From the NCBI RefSeq assembly GCF_016888165.1, contig NZ_JACSWC010000319.1, positions 1 to 51,956 of the forward strand: a stretch of 51,956 bases of DNA, read 5' to 3'. Within the stretch, counting starts at the first letter, position 1, and each line of letters opens with the position of its first letter. The DNA comes from Halomicronema sp. CCY15110. Its GTDB lineage: Bacteria; Cyanobacteriota; Cyanobacteriia; Phormidesmidales; Phormidesmidaceae. The notes beneath the pieces were generated by a model. The model did no database searches. It had not been told where the DNA came from and worked only from the letters and a program-made list of their open reading frames with translations. Positions 9,227 through 18,471 of the stretch are shown here, piece after piece. The position numbers and the translations under genes are program-made.

Positions 9227-10285
9227 TCACTCCGCGCCGGGAATGCCGCTGAGCCGACCATCGCCGTCAACGACCTCACCGATCGCATAGGCGGCAATGT
9301 CTTGTGATTGAAAGTGGGCGATCGCTGCTTCCTGTTGCGCAGACGGCACAATTACAACGAACCCTATCCCCATATTGAAAGTGTTGTACATCGCCTCAGC
9401 AGACACCTGACCCGCCGCTGCCAGCCACTCAAAAATCGGCAACACGGGCCAACTGTCGGCATTGAGCATGATCGAATGGCGATCGCTTAGGCAGCGGGGC
9501 AGATTTTCCGGTAAGCCGCCACCAGTGATATGAGCCATCGCGTGAATCGAGAGCCCCGCCTGCTGCGCTGCGAGAATCGGTTTTACGTAAAGCCGGGTGG
9601 GTGTCAGCAGCGTCTCTGCCAGGGAAGCGCCATTCAGCATTGCCGGACATTCAGCCCAATCATAGCCAGGGGTGTCGCGATCGCCCCGCGCCGCTTCGGC
9701 CATAATCTTGCGCACCAAGCTGTAACCATTGCTGTGAATGCCGCGACTCGCTAACCCGATCACTGCATCGCCAGTCGCCACCTGTGAGCCGTCAAGGATG
9801 GCAGATTTTTCCACAATACCGACACAAAAGCCCGCCAGGTCATATTCCCCTGGCCCATAAAATCCCGGCATTTCCGCCGTTTCGCCCCCAATCAGGGCGC
9901 AGCCCGTCTCCCGACAGCCCGTGGCAATCCCTTCAACTACCGCCGCCAGTTGTTCTTCATCGAGTTTTCCCGTCGCCAAATAATCCAAAAAGAACAGCGG
10001 TTCCGCCCCGCAGGTCAGCACATCGTTGACGCACATCGCCACCAGGTCAATGCCCACCGTGTTGTGCCGGTTGAGGGTTTGGGCCACCTTGAGCTTGGTG
10101 CCCACGCCATCGGTGCCCGAGACCAACACTGGCGTCTGATACCCCGAGGGCAGTTGAAACAACCCACCAAAGCCGCCTAAACCCCCCAACACTTCGGGGC
10201 GGCGCGTACTGCCCACCATCTGTTGAATGCGATCGACAAAGGCTCTGCCAGCCACTACATCGACGCCTGCGTCTTGATAATCCAT
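9227..10285 (-). CDS. purM: Phosphoribosylformylglycinamidine cyclo-ligase (AIR synthetase)
   Basis: PurM catalyses the fifth step of purine biosynthesis: ATP-dependent closure of the imidazole ring to give aminoimidazole ribonucleotide. The 352-residue length is typical. Clear signatures are MDYQDAGVD at the N-terminus, [15 protein letters not shown] (about 55-70), [29 protein letters not shown] and the C-terminal [13 protein letters not shown] with NMGIGFVV. The start is ATG at a position expected for the family. It is a single-gene unit on the minus strand facing the SPOR-like gene. Upstream lies a long spacer of about 700 bases before rlpA on the other strand. Confidence 0.97.
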   Translation of the reverse strand: MDYQDAGVDVVAGRAFVDRIQQMVGSTRRPEVLGGLGGFGGLFQLPSGYQTPVLVSGTDGVGTKLKVAQTLNRHNTVGIDLVAMCVNDVLTCGAEPLFFLDYLATGKLDEEQLAAVVEGIATGCRETGCALIGGETAEMPGFYGPGEYDLAGFCVGIVEKSAILDGSQVATGDAVIGLASRGIHSNGYSLVRKIMAEAARGDRDTPGYDWAECPAMLNGASLAETLLTPTRLYVKPILAAQQAGLSIHAMAHITGGGLPENLPRCLSDRHSIMLNADSWPVLPIFEWLAAAGQVSAEAMYNTFNMGIGFVVIVPSAQQEAAIAHFQSQDIAAYAIGEVVDGDGRLSGIPGAE

Positions 10286-10883
10286 AAACCTTGCCCTTTA
10301 GAACGAAATCAGCGAATGCCGTTGAGACAGCGTGACATCTATATATTTTCTGGGCAAACGGTCATCTCGATACCTCAATTAGTTGCTGGGCTTGATGCCC
10401 ATGGCCGCACTCGCCCGATGGCAGTCCCCCGACCCCGCCGGGACAAACGCACCACCACACCGGACACGCACCCTCGCGATCGCCCCGATCAGCCCACGGC
10501 GATGATGGATAAGAAAATCAGCGATCGACAATAATGATTGCTGATTGATTAAGCAGCATTGTCCACAGAGGTGGCACTGCAAAAAATTGCATTATCCATA
10601 GCCAATTTTTAAAATGGCACAGTCCCCATCACCGGAACTGCCATCGCTTTTTCGAAATCTTCACTCCATGGGCGATAAGTTTTATTAACTACCCAAGCCT
10701 GGCTGGCGAAGTCTCAACCAGTCGATTCATAAGGATCTGATAGATTTTAGACATTTTTCACAAACTCTTGACATTCCGCCTTAGAAAAACCCTCGCTGTT
10801 TTCTGCGGATTGCCAATCGAAACGTTCGTGCTAACGTACGGGACGTTCAAACGAACACGAAGGGTTATGTCGAGGTGGACGTG
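10286..10883. other. Intergenic spacer between purM and rlpA
   Basis: No gene recognised. It holds an A/T-rich perfect inverted repeat (AAAAATTG at 10582-10589, CAATTTTT at 10603-10610, 13-base loop) and an exact TTGACA at 10768-10773 without a convincing -10 at the right spacing. Near the end, GTTCGT and ACGAAC form a potential stem just upstream of the short ORF before rlpA. Divergent promoters for purM and rlpA must lie here. Confidence 0.5.
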
Positions 10884-10985
10884 ATGATCAATGGTTCGAA
10901 TCAACAGCAACCGCTGATGGATGGAGTCATTGATCGCTGGCTTGCAGGTTTGCAGTCCCAGCTTGTCACCGCGCCACTATGTTGA
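10884..10985 (+). other. Possible 33-residue upstream ORF before rlpA
   Basis: An ATG preceded by GAGG at a spacing of eight bases opens a 33-codon frame that ends in TGA 15 bases before the rlpA ATG. The peptide begins MINGSNQQQPLMDGV, continues through DRWLAGLQSQL and ends in a cysteine. In-frame GTGs at 10875 and 10881 would extend it slightly. It could be a small protein or an attenuating upstream ORF. There is no family match I can recall, and chance cannot be excluded for an ORF of this size. Confidence 0.35.
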
Positions 10986-11000
10986 GCTCTTGGAAACTAC

Positions 11001-11948
11001 ATGATTCAGAACTTGTGTCGCAGCTTTACGGTCGCCGCAGTGGTATGTGCCACGGGTGTCCCCCTAGCCGCAAGCGCTGAGCAAACCTCAGGGAATGCTC
11101 ACGCGAACTTACAGGAAACGCTCGAAGTCGCAGTTGAACAACGGGGCGCAGCCGCCGGTTTGGGTAATCTCAACTCAGCTCAGTTAGCCCCTGAGGCGGC
11201 TGAACTATCGGATCTATTCCGCATTGCTGCCCACACCCTGGAAGGCGAGCGCATTGCCATTTTGCACGTCAACAACTTACCCGTGCTGACCTTTGTGGCG
11301 GGCGATGCGACGGCTAAAGCCGTTAGCGATGGTGCCACTAGCGATGATCTCGTGAATCGGGCTGAGTCAGTGGCCCGCGCGATCGATGCCTTTTATCAAG
11401 CCAATGGCGACCCCCATGCCATCGGGGTGCGCTGGGATGACACCGCCGAAGAATATGAGCTCACCCTGGAGGGTGAAGACCTCGTCGCCATTAATGAGGT
11501 CGTGCGCTATTCGAATCCGACCGGCCAACTCCAGACGGACGCTTTGCAGGCTGCCAATCGCCTGCGCAATCTGCTGGGAGCCTCTGAAGAGCTGACCGAA
11601 GTCGAGGGCGCACCAGCACCCACCGCCGTGGCTCGCACCAACTGGGGCGTGGCCTCCAGCTTCTCGGGTGTCGCCTCTTGGTATGGCCCTGGCTTTCATG
11701 GCCGTTCCACTGCCAGTGGCGAAAGATTCAACCGCAATGCGCTGACGGCAGCTCACCGGACGTTGCCTTTTGGCACCCGAGTGCTGGTTACTAATGTCAG
11801 CAATAATCGCCAAGTCGTGGTGCGCATTAATGACCGAGGCCCGTTCTCGGGGGGTCGGGTCATTGACCTATCAGAAGGGGCCGCTCGCGAAATTGGTCTC
11901 CATCTAGCTGGAGTCGGCACTGTTCGTGTAGAAGTCCTCGCCGATTAA
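11001..11948 (+). CDS. rlpA: RlpA-family double-psi beta-barrel septal/cell-wall protein
   Basis: A 315-residue exported protein. Residues 1-26 form a signal peptide (hydrophobic core [15 protein letters not shown], cleavage after ASA); there is no lipobox cysteine. An uncharacterised middle domain (about 30-205) precedes the C-terminal RlpA double-psi beta-barrel (about 218-315), seen as [39 protein letters not shown] and [14 protein letters not shown]. The conserved histidine of FHGR and aspartate of NDRGPF, needed for lytic transglycosylase activity in characterised RlpA, are present. The likely role is peptidoglycan remodelling in the periplasm. A clear terminator hairpin follows about 90 bases after the stop. 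A short ORF lies just upstream and may affect its expression. Confidence 0.92.
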   Translation: MIQNLCRSFTVAAVVCATGVPLAASAEQTSGNAHANLQETLEVAVEQRGAAAGLGNLNSAQLAPEAAELSDLFRIAAHTLEGERIAILHVNNLPVLTFVAGDATAKAVSDGATSDDLVNRAESVARAIDAFYQANGDPHAIGVRWDDTAEEYELTLEGEDLVAINEVVRYSNPTGQLQTDALQAANRLRNLLGASEELTEVEGAPAPTAVARTNWGVASSFSGVASWYGPGFHGRSTASGERFNRNALTAAHRTLPFGTRVLVTNVSNNRQVVVRINDRGPFSGGRVIDLSEGAAREIGLHLAGVGTVRVEVLAD

Positions 11949-12039
11949 AGAATGAGGATCACATAACATCCCAATTATCTAGGACAGGCAAGCCTCATTC
12001 CTTAGTGACAAGGCTCGCTGAAATTGAATAAAGTTTTTG

Positions 12040-12072
12040 CTCCCCAGCAGTTAGTGAACAACTGCTGGGGAG
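12040..12072 (+). terminator. Strong hairpin terminator downstream of rlpA
   Basis: Perfect 13-bp inverted repeat CTCCCCAGCAGTT / AACTGCTGGGGAG around a 7-base loop. It is preceded by a T-rich stretch and followed by TTTCATT, so it could work as a Rho-independent terminator for rlpA, though the T tract is short. Confidence 0.8.
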
Positions 12073-12154
12073 TTTCATTAATCGGGGAATCCTGCAAACC
12101 CGACTGGAGAACCGGGGTTATACTAGAAAAGCCGCTTCGCCCAACCAAACGCCT

Positions 12155-12589
12155 GTGGAACTGTCTAGCAAAAGTGAATATGCGCTGTTAGCGTTACTTG
12201 AATTGGGACGTGGGTTTGCGACTGGCGAACCGATGCAGATTCGGCAAATTGCGGCTCAGCAAAATATCCCCGATCGCTATCTGGAGCAACTGCTCGCGAC
12301 GCTACGGCGAGCCGGGTTTGTGAAAAGTCAGCGAGGGGCCAAAGGGGGGTATCTCTTAGCGCGATCGCCCTGGCAAATTACTCTCTACGAGATCATTAGC
12401 TGCATTGAAGGATTTGAGATCGGCAAAGCAGCGGTAACTGCGCCACAAACGTCGGCAGGCGCAGTCATTGCGGAGGCTTGGGAAACCGCTCGCCAAGCCG
12501 CCGAAGACGCACTAAGCAAGCAGACCTTGCAGGACTTACTAGATCAATGCAAGGCTAAACAACAAGTTGACCTGATGTATTACATTTAG
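12155..12589 (+). CDS. Rrf2-family transcriptional regulator (CymR-like)
   Basis: A 144-residue winged-helix regulator of the Rrf2 family. The N-terminal pattern [14 protein letters not shown], the recognition helix region [31 protein letters not shown] and the wing [12 protein letters not shown] are all typical. Cysteines occur only at about 88 and 133, so the three-cysteine cluster of iron-sulfur Rrf2 proteins (IscR, NsrR) is absent. That points to a CymR-like, cluster-free regulator, a class that controls cysteine metabolism. Its GTG start follows no strong ribosome-binding site. The stop codon abuts the cysK start region (TAGTGACCATG), so the two genes are almost certainly one transcript. 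It probably regulates sulfur or cysteine supply; this is inferred from context. Confidence 0.92.
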   Translation: MELSSKSEYALLALLELGRGFATGEPMQIRQIAAQQNIPDRYLEQLLATLRRAGFVKSQRGAKGGYLLARSPWQITLYEIISCIEGFEIGKAAVTAPQTSAGAVIAEAWETARQAAEDALSKQTLQDLLDQCKAKQQVDLMYYI

Positions 12590-12594
12590 TGACC

Positions 12595-13557
12595 ATGCGT
12601 ATTGCCGAAAATGTTACTGACCTTATTGGTCACACTCCACTTGTTCGACTGAATCGGATTCCCCAGTCAGTCGGTTGTCAGGCAAATATCGTGGTCAAGT
12701 TAGAGGGCATGAATCCCTCCGCATCCGTGAAAGACCGCATTGGCATCAATATGATTAATGTGGCGGAAGCGGCGGGCAAAATCGCCCCTGGCCGGACCAC
12801 GTTGGTGGAACCAACATCCGGTAATACTGGCATTGCCCTGGCCATGGCAGCGGCGGCCAAAGGTTATCGCCTTATTTTGACCATGCCCGAAACCATGAGC
12901 AGTGAACGCCGCGCCATGCTCAGAGCATTTGGGGCCGAACTCGAACTCACGCCTGGCGTCGAAGGGATGTCGGGCTGTATTCGCTGTGCGCAGAGGTTAG
13001 TGAACACGCTGCCCGATGCGTATATGTTGCAGCAATTTTCGAATCCGGCAAATCCTGATATTCACCGTCAGACGACCGCCGAAGAGATTTGGGCCGATAC
13101 GGATGGCACCGTCGATATTGTGATTGCCGGTGTTGGCACCGGAGGCACCATCACCGGCGTCTCGGAAGTGCTCAAAGCCCGCAAGCCGGAGGTGCAGGCG
13201 ATCGCCGTTGAACCGACGAATAGTCCTGTGTTATCTGGAGGACACGCCGGCCCCCACAAAATTCAGGGCATTGGGGCCGGGTTTGTACCCGAAGTATTGA
13301 ACACTGACATCATTGATGAGGTGATCACCGTCAGTGACGAGGAGGCGATTACCTACGGTCGCCGTTTAGCTCGGGAAGAGGGCCTCCTGTCAGGCATTTC
13401 CACCGGCGCTGTGCTCAAGGCCGCGATCACGGTGGGGTCGCGCCCCGAAAATATCGGCAAACTGATCGTGATGATTCAGCCCAGCTTTGGTGAGCGGTAT
13501 CTGAGTACACCGCTATTCCAAGACCCAGAGTTACTCGCGCCCGTCGCGATGAATTAA
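12595..13557 (+). CDS. cysK: Cysteine synthase A (O-acetylserine sulfhydrylase)
   Basis: PLP-dependent enzyme making cysteine from O-acetylserine and sulfide. 320 residues. The PLP-lysine motif is visible as [14 protein letters not shown] (lysine near residue 43), followed by the substrate loop [12 protein letters not shown] and the phosphate-binding [11 protein letters not shown]; the C-terminal SGISTGA is also present. A GTG six bases upstream is in frame, but the ATG matches relatives that begin MRIA. It lies directly behind the Rrf2 regulator gene with a five-base gap, which suggests co-transcription and feedback control of cysteine synthesis. Other OAS sulfhydrylase paralogues (CysM) are close, but the sequence fits CysK. 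Confidence 0.95.
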   Translation: MRIAENVTDLIGHTPLVRLNRIPQSVGCQANIVVKLEGMNPSASVKDRIGINMINVAEAAGKIAPGRTTLVEPTSGNTGIALAMAAAAKGYRLILTMPETMSSERRAMLRAFGAELELTPGVEGMSGCIRCAQRLVNTLPDAYMLQQFSNPANPDIHRQTTAEEIWADTDGTVDIVIAGVGTGGTITGVSEVLKARKPEVQAIAVEPTNSPVLSGGHAGPHKIQGIGAGFVPEVLNTDIIDEVITVSDEEAITYGRRLAREEGLLSGISTGAVLKAAITVGSRPENIGKLIVMIQPSFGERYLSTPLFQDPELLAPVAMN

Positions 13558-13636
13558 ATTCCGGCTTGGGCCATCGGCAAGACGCAATCCCGACCACCGT
13601 TTCCAGACGCGGCATGTTACCGCCGATCCTGATCGA

Positions 13637-15451
13637 TTACTCGGTGGGTGCCAAGCGCACCAGATTATACGTCTCAGTCGTGACCAACGGCGTCGACTCG
13701 CTGGGCCAATTCAGCGCTGAGAGTTCGTCCGCCGTGCCCACCACCAGTGCTGATTGCGCTGGCTGCTTCGCCTGTAGCGTGTTGCGCAGTTCACTAGGCT
13801 GCTCGATGTAAGTCACTGGTGCTTGGGTGTAGAACACGAGGGATGGCTTCATGAAGCCCACCATGTAGAGGGTCTCGTCCGGCTGCTGTGCCGCGATCGC
13901 GGTGGCCGCAATCTCCCGCAGGGGCTGCTGGCGTACCTGATCGGCGAGCTGCAAGGTTGGCAAAATTGACAGCAGAATAAACGCCGCAAACGCCGCTAGA
14001 TTCACGCTCCACAGCCAGCGCTGGCGATGTCGCAGCAGCAGCCCGAGCCCGGCCACCAGCGCCGTGCCCCAAATGACCGCCGCCCGCACCATGACCCCCG
14101 ACTCACGCACCAGGTTCGGCAGTCCCGGCATGGCCGGATCATTCCCCATCCAGTTGGGACTGTAGAGAGCCGCCCCCACCAGCACTACAAAAATCAGTAG
14201 GTTCAAGCCATAACTCACCCCAAAACCGACTCCAGGCTTAGCTGGCTGGTTGGGAGATGGGCAGAGGCGATCGCTCCAGCCCAGGCCAATCAAGATGGCC
14301 GCTGCTGGCATGAGGGGCAGTACATAACTCGGCAGCTTGGTCACCGCAATGGTAAAAAAGCCAAAAATCACGCCGAACCAGGCCAGCGCAAAGATGCCCA
14401 AATGCGACGAACGGGGTTGCATTTGCCAAAACCGGGGACGATGGCACTGGAGACGGGCGATCGCCCAAGGCAAAAACGGCGACCACGGCAAAAAGCCCAC
14501 CGCCACTACCAAAAAGTAAAAGTACCAAGGGGCCGCATGGCCATTCACCACGTTGGTAAAGCGCTCAACATTGTGATAGCCAAAAAAGGAATCGATGTAC
14601 GCTTGGCCGTTAGCGGCAATCACCAGTACATGCCACGGCACCGTAATCGCGAGGAAGATGGCCGCCCCCTTCAAGAGATGCAGCTCACGCAGCACCTGGC
14701 GGAATTGACCCACATACAGCAAAAATGCCAGCACAATCAGACCGGGCAAAACCACCCCAACCGGCCCTTTGGTCAGGACAGCTAAGCCGAGAAAAACATA
14801 AGTCGTGAAATACCAATTACGCTGCCGTTGGGGCGTTTCGGGCTGAGCATAGCCCAAAAAGAAGGCCAACAAGGCAATGCCCATGCAGCCCGACAACAGC
14901 ATATCCGACACCCCACTCCGCGCCCACACAATCGTTTCGGGATGGAGGGCCATGGCCGCCGACCCGATGATGGCTGACCAGAACAGGTTGCGTTGACTGA
15001 GGCGAGATCGCTGGGGGGTGGCCCCATTCATGTTTTGCGTAACCGCCGTGGCCAGCTCCGGTCGCGAAAAGCCAAACCGCCGCAGGGTGTAAAAGCCCAT
15101 ACCCACGAGCGCAGTGGCCGCGAGGGCCGACGGCAATCGCACCGCCCATTCACCCACACCAAAAATCTGGAATCCGATCGCCATCAGCCAATACACCAGG
15201 GGCGGCTTGTCAAAGCGAGTCACACCGTTGAAGTAGGGCGTCACCCAATCGCCGGTTACGGTCATTTGCCGCGAGGCTTCGGCAAAGAGAGGCTCAGTTT
15301 CATCCATCAGGCCCACGCTGGCCAACCCCACAAAGAAGGCAATCCCGCAAATGAAGATGAGCCAGCCAACCGACACCCAGCCTTCTCGCCGCACCGGGCT
15401 GAGGGTAGTCGAGGGGAATGGCGCAGAACTCTGGAGGGTAGGATGCTTCAT
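13637..15451 (-). CDS. ArnT/PMT-like glycosyltransferase family 39 membrane protein
   Basis: A 604-residue polytopic membrane protein with about twelve hydrophobic segments. After the first span comes the hallmark of GT39/ArnT-type lipid-linked sugar transferases: MDETEPLFAEASRQM (acidic DE pair in the first extracytoplasmic loop), then TGDWVTPYFNGVTRFDKPPLVYWL. These enzymes move a sugar from a polyprenyl-phosphate donor to lipid A, protein or other acceptors at the outer face of the membrane; the substrate here is unknown. The C-terminal ~120 residues form a soluble domain. The ATG has no strong ribosome-binding site. The gene converges with cysK and is divergent from the J-domain gene, with a G-rich repeat in the spacer. 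Confidence 0.88.
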   Translation of the reverse strand: MKHPTLQSSAPFPSTTLSPVRREGWVSVGWLIFICGIAFFVGLASVGLMDETEPLFAEASRQMTVTGDWVTPYFNGVTRFDKPPLVYWLMAIGFQIFGVGEWAVRLPSALAATALVGMGFYTLRRFGFSRPELATAVTQNMNGATPQRSRLSQRNLFWSAIIGSAAMALHPETIVWARSGVSDMLLSGCMGIALLAFFLGYAQPETPQRQRNWYFTTYVFLGLAVLTKGPVGVVLPGLIVLAFLLYVGQFRQVLRELHLLKGAAIFLAITVPWHVLVIAANGQAYIDSFFGYHNVERFTNVVNGHAAPWYFYFLVVAVGFLPWSPFLPWAIARLQCHRPRFWQMQPRSSHLGIFALAWFGVIFGFFTIAVTKLPSYVLPLMPAAAILIGLGWSDRLCPSPNQPAKPGVGFGVSYGLNLLIFVVLVGAALYSPNWMGNDPAMPGLPNLVRESGVMVRAAVIWGTALVAGLGLLLRHRQRWLWSVNLAAFAAFILLSILPTLQLADQVRQQPLREIAATAIAAQQPDETLYMVGFMKPSLVFYTQAPVTYIEQPSELRNTLQAKQPAQSALVVGTADELSALNWPSESTPLVTTETYNLVRLAPTE

Positions 15452-15551
15452 TTTCAGGCACCAAGCCAGTGATAGGAAAACCAGTCTTCTAGATTACAGC
15501 GATTCGGCAATGACCATGGGCGCTGGCGGGTCACAACCCAAGGTGGCATAA

Positions 15552-15607
15552 AGGGGGAGTGTGAGGGTAAGGGGGTGGCTGGGTGTGAGGGTAGCGGGTG
15601 GCAGGGT
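15552..15607 (+). repeat. G-rich spacer repeat containing TGGCTGGG
   Basis: A run of G-tracts in the divergent spacer between the GT39 and J-domain genes. The two halves share GTGAGGGTA and GGGTGGC blocks, and TGGCTGGG at 15576-15583 is the same 8-mer found at 6961 and 27641. It may form a G-quadruplex and lies where promoters for both genes are expected. Confidence 0.7.
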
Positions 15608-15712
15608 TAAGTTAAAGCCTGGGGGTGACTTTGCATCTAGGCAGGGAATCTTCCACAATGGAGCGGAGCGCGATCGCGCCCTGTCTTTACTGCCACCTGT
15701 GTAAATGCTGCT

Positions 15713-16438
15713 ATGACTGCGAGATCTGTGGAGACTGATCACTACCGCACCCTCAAAATTGCTGAGACTGCCACCCAGCAACAAATCAAGGAATCCTATC
15801 GACGCTTGGCTAAGGCACTCCATCCCGACACGCAGCACGACACCGGGGATGCAGAGAGCATCAAGCAGTTGAACGCGGCCTACGAGGTGCTGGGCGATCC
15901 ACAGTCCCGTTCAGACTATGACCGCGATCGCCGGGTGCAAAAAGCTGGATTTCAGTCAGATCAGATTCGCGATCGCACCCACCGCACCGCCCAGTCCCAG
16001 GCGCAGTATCGCCAGCGTCGCCAAGCGGCCTATGCGGCAGATGATGCCTTTGCCGTGTGGATCAGCAAGGTTTACAACCCAGTGGATCGATTGATCGCAA
16101 AAATCCTCACTCCGCTCAAGGGCGAAATTCGCGCGCTGTCGGGTGATCCCTTTGATGATGAGCTGATGGAAAATTTTCAGACCTATTTAGAAACCTGCCG
16201 CGAACATTTGGAAAAAGCCCGCAGTAAATTTCAGTCGGTGGCTAACCCATCGAACACAGCGGGGGTCGCGGCCAATCTCTACTACTGCCTCAACCAATTA
16301 GAAGACGGCATCGAAGAAATGGAGCGCTACACCTACTGCTATGAAGAGAGCTACTTGCATACGGGACAAGAGCTTTTCCGCATTTCAACAAAGTTACGGC
16401 GAGAGGCCAAGGAAAAATTAAAGGTCGCAAGCCGTTGA
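15713..16438 (+). CDS. J-domain (DnaJ-like) protein
   Basis: A 241-residue protein with an N-terminal J-domain (about residues 9-72) containing the essential HPD tripeptide (37-39), the helix-II pattern IKESYRRLAKALHPD and the C-terminal LNAAYEVLGDPQSRSDYDRDRR. J-domains stimulate Hsp70 (DnaK) ATPase. The zinc-finger and substrate-binding domains of classical DnaJ are missing, so this is a class III co-chaperone. The rest is largely helical, with a charged, arginine-rich segment after the J-domain and a Glu/Tyr-rich helix near the end. Its TGA overlaps the TTG start of the following membrane protein gene, which suggests coupled expression. Client and partner are unknown. Confidence 0.92.
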   Translation: MTARSVETDHYRTLKIAETATQQQIKESYRRLAKALHPDTQHDTGDAESIKQLNAAYEVLGDPQSRSDYDRDRRVQKAGFQSDQIRDRTHRTAQSQAQYRQRRQAAYAADDAFAVWISKVYNPVDRLIAKILTPLKGEIRALSGDPFDDELMENFQTYLETCREHLEKARSKFQSVANPSNTAGVAANLYYCLNQLEDGIEEMERYTYCYEESYLHTGQELFRISTKLRREAKEKLKVASR

Positions 16439-16995
16439 CCCAGCCAGTCAGACGGTTGGCGAGCGCTTGGTTGGTCATCATCGTGATGACCATTGTTTAC
16501 CAAGGCTTGTCAAAGCGGTGGTTGCCGTTTGGCGATCTGCAGCCGGGGGCGGTGGTCGATGGGACTGACTACCTTTACGAGTGGGAAAGCACCGACATCT
16601 TGCTCCCTACGGGCGAGACCGTCGCGCAGAACGAGCTTTATCTCAACCATCGAGCCAACGACAGCCGCTTCAAAGTGCCACTAGAGCTGTGGCCGGGTGC
16701 GCTGGCAGGGGCAAGCTGCCGCGATTGTGTGAGTGTGATCCACACCCACGGCAGAACCTATCTGGTCATCCGCTTGCCGGGCGGCGGTTCGGGGGGCTAT
16801 TACCTAAACCAAGTCATTGAGGTCTGGGAAGGTTGGGCGATTTATCGAGAGGGCTTTTTGAGCTGTGGTCGAGCCTATTTACAGCACAATGAATTGGTGT
16901 TTCCCCGCCATGCGAGTAGCTGCCCCGAAATGCCCTGGGGCTACGTGCCCTGGAACCAGTGGGAGAATGGCAAGCTCACCCTCTCCGAATTTTGA
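16435..16995 (+). CDS. Small membrane-anchored protein with conserved-looking cysteines, unknown function
   Basis: A 186-residue protein I do not recognise. Residues 9-25 form one hydrophobic segment (signal anchor or uncleaved signal peptide), followed by a soluble, probably extracytoplasmic domain rich in Tyr, Trp and Gly. Four cysteines are visible: the CRDC pair near residue 97, one in LSCGRAY and one in SSCPEMP, which could form two disulfides. The TTG start (TTGA overlap with the J-domain gene) has AAGG about nine bases upstream. The overlap ties its expression to the J-domain protein. Codon use and strand agree with neighbours, so I consider it a real gene. It is followed about 95 bases later by der. 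Confidence 0.75.
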   Translation: MTQPVRRLASAWLVIIVMTIVYQGLSKRWLPFGDLQPGAVVDGTDYLYEWESTDILLPTGETVAQNELYLNHRANDSRFKVPLELWPGALAGASCRDCVSVIHTHGRTYLVIRLPGGGSGGYYLNQVIEVWEGWAIYREGFLSCGRAYLQHNELVFPRHASSCPEMPWGYVPWNQWENGKLTLSEF

Positions 16996-17091
16996 ACGAT
17001 GAATACTACACCAAGTCTGCGATAATAAAATGTTTGCTGGAAAGCGATCGCTACAATAAACTCATCCCTTCATCACCCTCGGCCTGAATCC

Positions 17092-18456
17092 ATGCCTCTT
17101 CCCATTGTTGCTATTATTGGTCGCCCCAACGTGGGCAAGTCAACTATCGTCAATCGACTGGCGGGGGTGCAAGAGGCGATTGTCTTTGATACCCCTGGCG
17201 TAACCCGCGATCGCACCTACAAAGCCGCCTTCTGGGCCGATCGCGATTATCTCGTCGTCGATACGGGCGGGCTGATTTTTGATGATGATACTGAGTTTTT
17301 GCCCTACATCCGCGAACAAGCCATGCTGGCGCTCAGTGAAGCCAGTGCCGCCATTATGGTGGTCGATGGTCAAGAAGGGCCGACGGAATCCGATCGCGAA
17401 ATTGCCCAATGGCTGCGTCAACAGCACTCAGTCCGGGTATTGCTGGCGGTGAATAAGTGCGAGTCCCCCGATCAGGGCTTAATCCAAGCGGCGCAGTTTT
17501 GGGAGTTAGGGCTAGGCGAACCCTATGCCGTCTCGGGCATTCACGGCAATGGTACGGGAGAGTTGCTGGATGAGCTGGTGACCCACTTGCCGCCTCCGGA
17601 AGAAATCGAGGAGCCAGAAGAGATCCGGGTGGCAATCGTCGGTCGTCCTAATGTGGGCAAATCCAGTTTGCTGAATGCCTTTGTGGGGGAAAATCGAGCA
17701 ATTGTCAGTCCCGTCTCGGGCACCACTCGCGATGCGATCGACATGTTGGTCGAACGGGATGAGACCCGCTACCGCCTGATTGACACCGCAGGCATTCGCA
17801 AGAAAAAGAACGTCGATTACGGCCCGGAATTTTTTGGCATCAACCGCGCCTTTAAAGCGATTCGCCGCGCCGATATCGTGTTGCTGGTCATTGATGCGAT
17901 CGATGGCGTCACCGAGCAAGATCAGAAATTGGCCGGACGCATCGAAGAAGACGGTCGCGCCTGTGTCGTCGTCGTCAATAAATGGGATGCGGTGGACAAG
18001 GACTCCCACACCATTTACGAATACGATCGCACCATCGGCAACAAGCTGTATTTCATGGAGTGGGCCAAGCGCATCTACACCAGCGCCATCACCGGACAGC
18101 GGGTGCCGAAGATTCTCGACCTGGTAGACCAAGCGGTCGCCGAGCATCGTCGCCGCGTCACCACCTCAGTGGTGAACGAAGTGCTGGAAGAAGCGGTAGG
18201 CTGGCATACCCCCCCCACCACCCGCCAAGGCCGCCAAGGTCGCATTTATTACGGTACTCAGGTCACGGCGCGGCCCCCGACCTTTGCGCTGTTTGTGAAT
18301 GATCCAAAACTGTTTGGGGAGAGCTATCGCCGCTATATTGAAAAACAGTTTCGTCAGAATTTAGGCTTTGAGGGCAGCCCCATTCGGCTATTGTGGCGAG
18401 GCAAAAAAATGCGGGATCTGGAACGTCAGAGTGCCAACCGCGCGACGAAAGTATAA
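17092..18456 (+). CDS. der: Ribosome assembly GTPase Der (EngA)
   Basis: Essential tandem-GTPase for 50S ribosome assembly. 454 residues with two G domains. The first has GRPNVGKST (residues 10-18), [12 protein letters not shown] and NKCE; the second has GRPNVGKSS (about 184-192), [17 protein letters not shown] and NKWD. A C-terminal KH-like domain follows ([15 protein letters not shown], then FVNDPKLF and [11 protein letters not shown]). The start ATG is the natural one for the family. It lies in a plus-strand row with ecfT and the TrpE/PabB gene, 15 bases before ecfT, so these may share a transcript. Confidence 0.98.
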   Translation: MPLPIVAIIGRPNVGKSTIVNRLAGVQEAIVFDTPGVTRDRTYKAAFWADRDYLVVDTGGLIFDDDTEFLPYIREQAMLALSEASAAIMVVDGQEGPTESDREIAQWLRQQHSVRVLLAVNKCESPDQGLIQAAQFWELGLGEPYAVSGIHGNGTGELLDELVTHLPPPEEIEEPEEIRVAIVGRPNVGKSSLLNAFVGENRAIVSPVSGTTRDAIDMLVERDETRYRLIDTAGIRKKKNVDYGPEFFGINRAFKAIRRADIVLLVIDAIDGVTEQDQKLAGRIEEDGRACVVVVNKWDAVDKDSHTIYEYDRTIGNKLYFMEWAKRIYTSAITGQRVPKILDLVDQAVAEHRRRVTTSVVNEVLEEAVGWHTPPTTRQGRQGRIYYGTQVTARPPTFALFVNDPKLFGESYRRYIEKQFRQNLGFEGSPIRLLWRGKKMRDLERQSANRATKV

Positions 18457-18471
18457 CGGCCTGACTACCGT

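Noticed and set aside
10768-10796. TTGACA that looks like a -35 box
   Set aside because: No acceptable -10 sequence at 16-19 bases downstream.
10885-10905. GGTTCGAATC, resembling a tRNA T-loop
   Set aside because: The flanking bases do not pair into a T stem and no acceptor or anticodon arm is present; the text lies inside the short ORF before rlpA.
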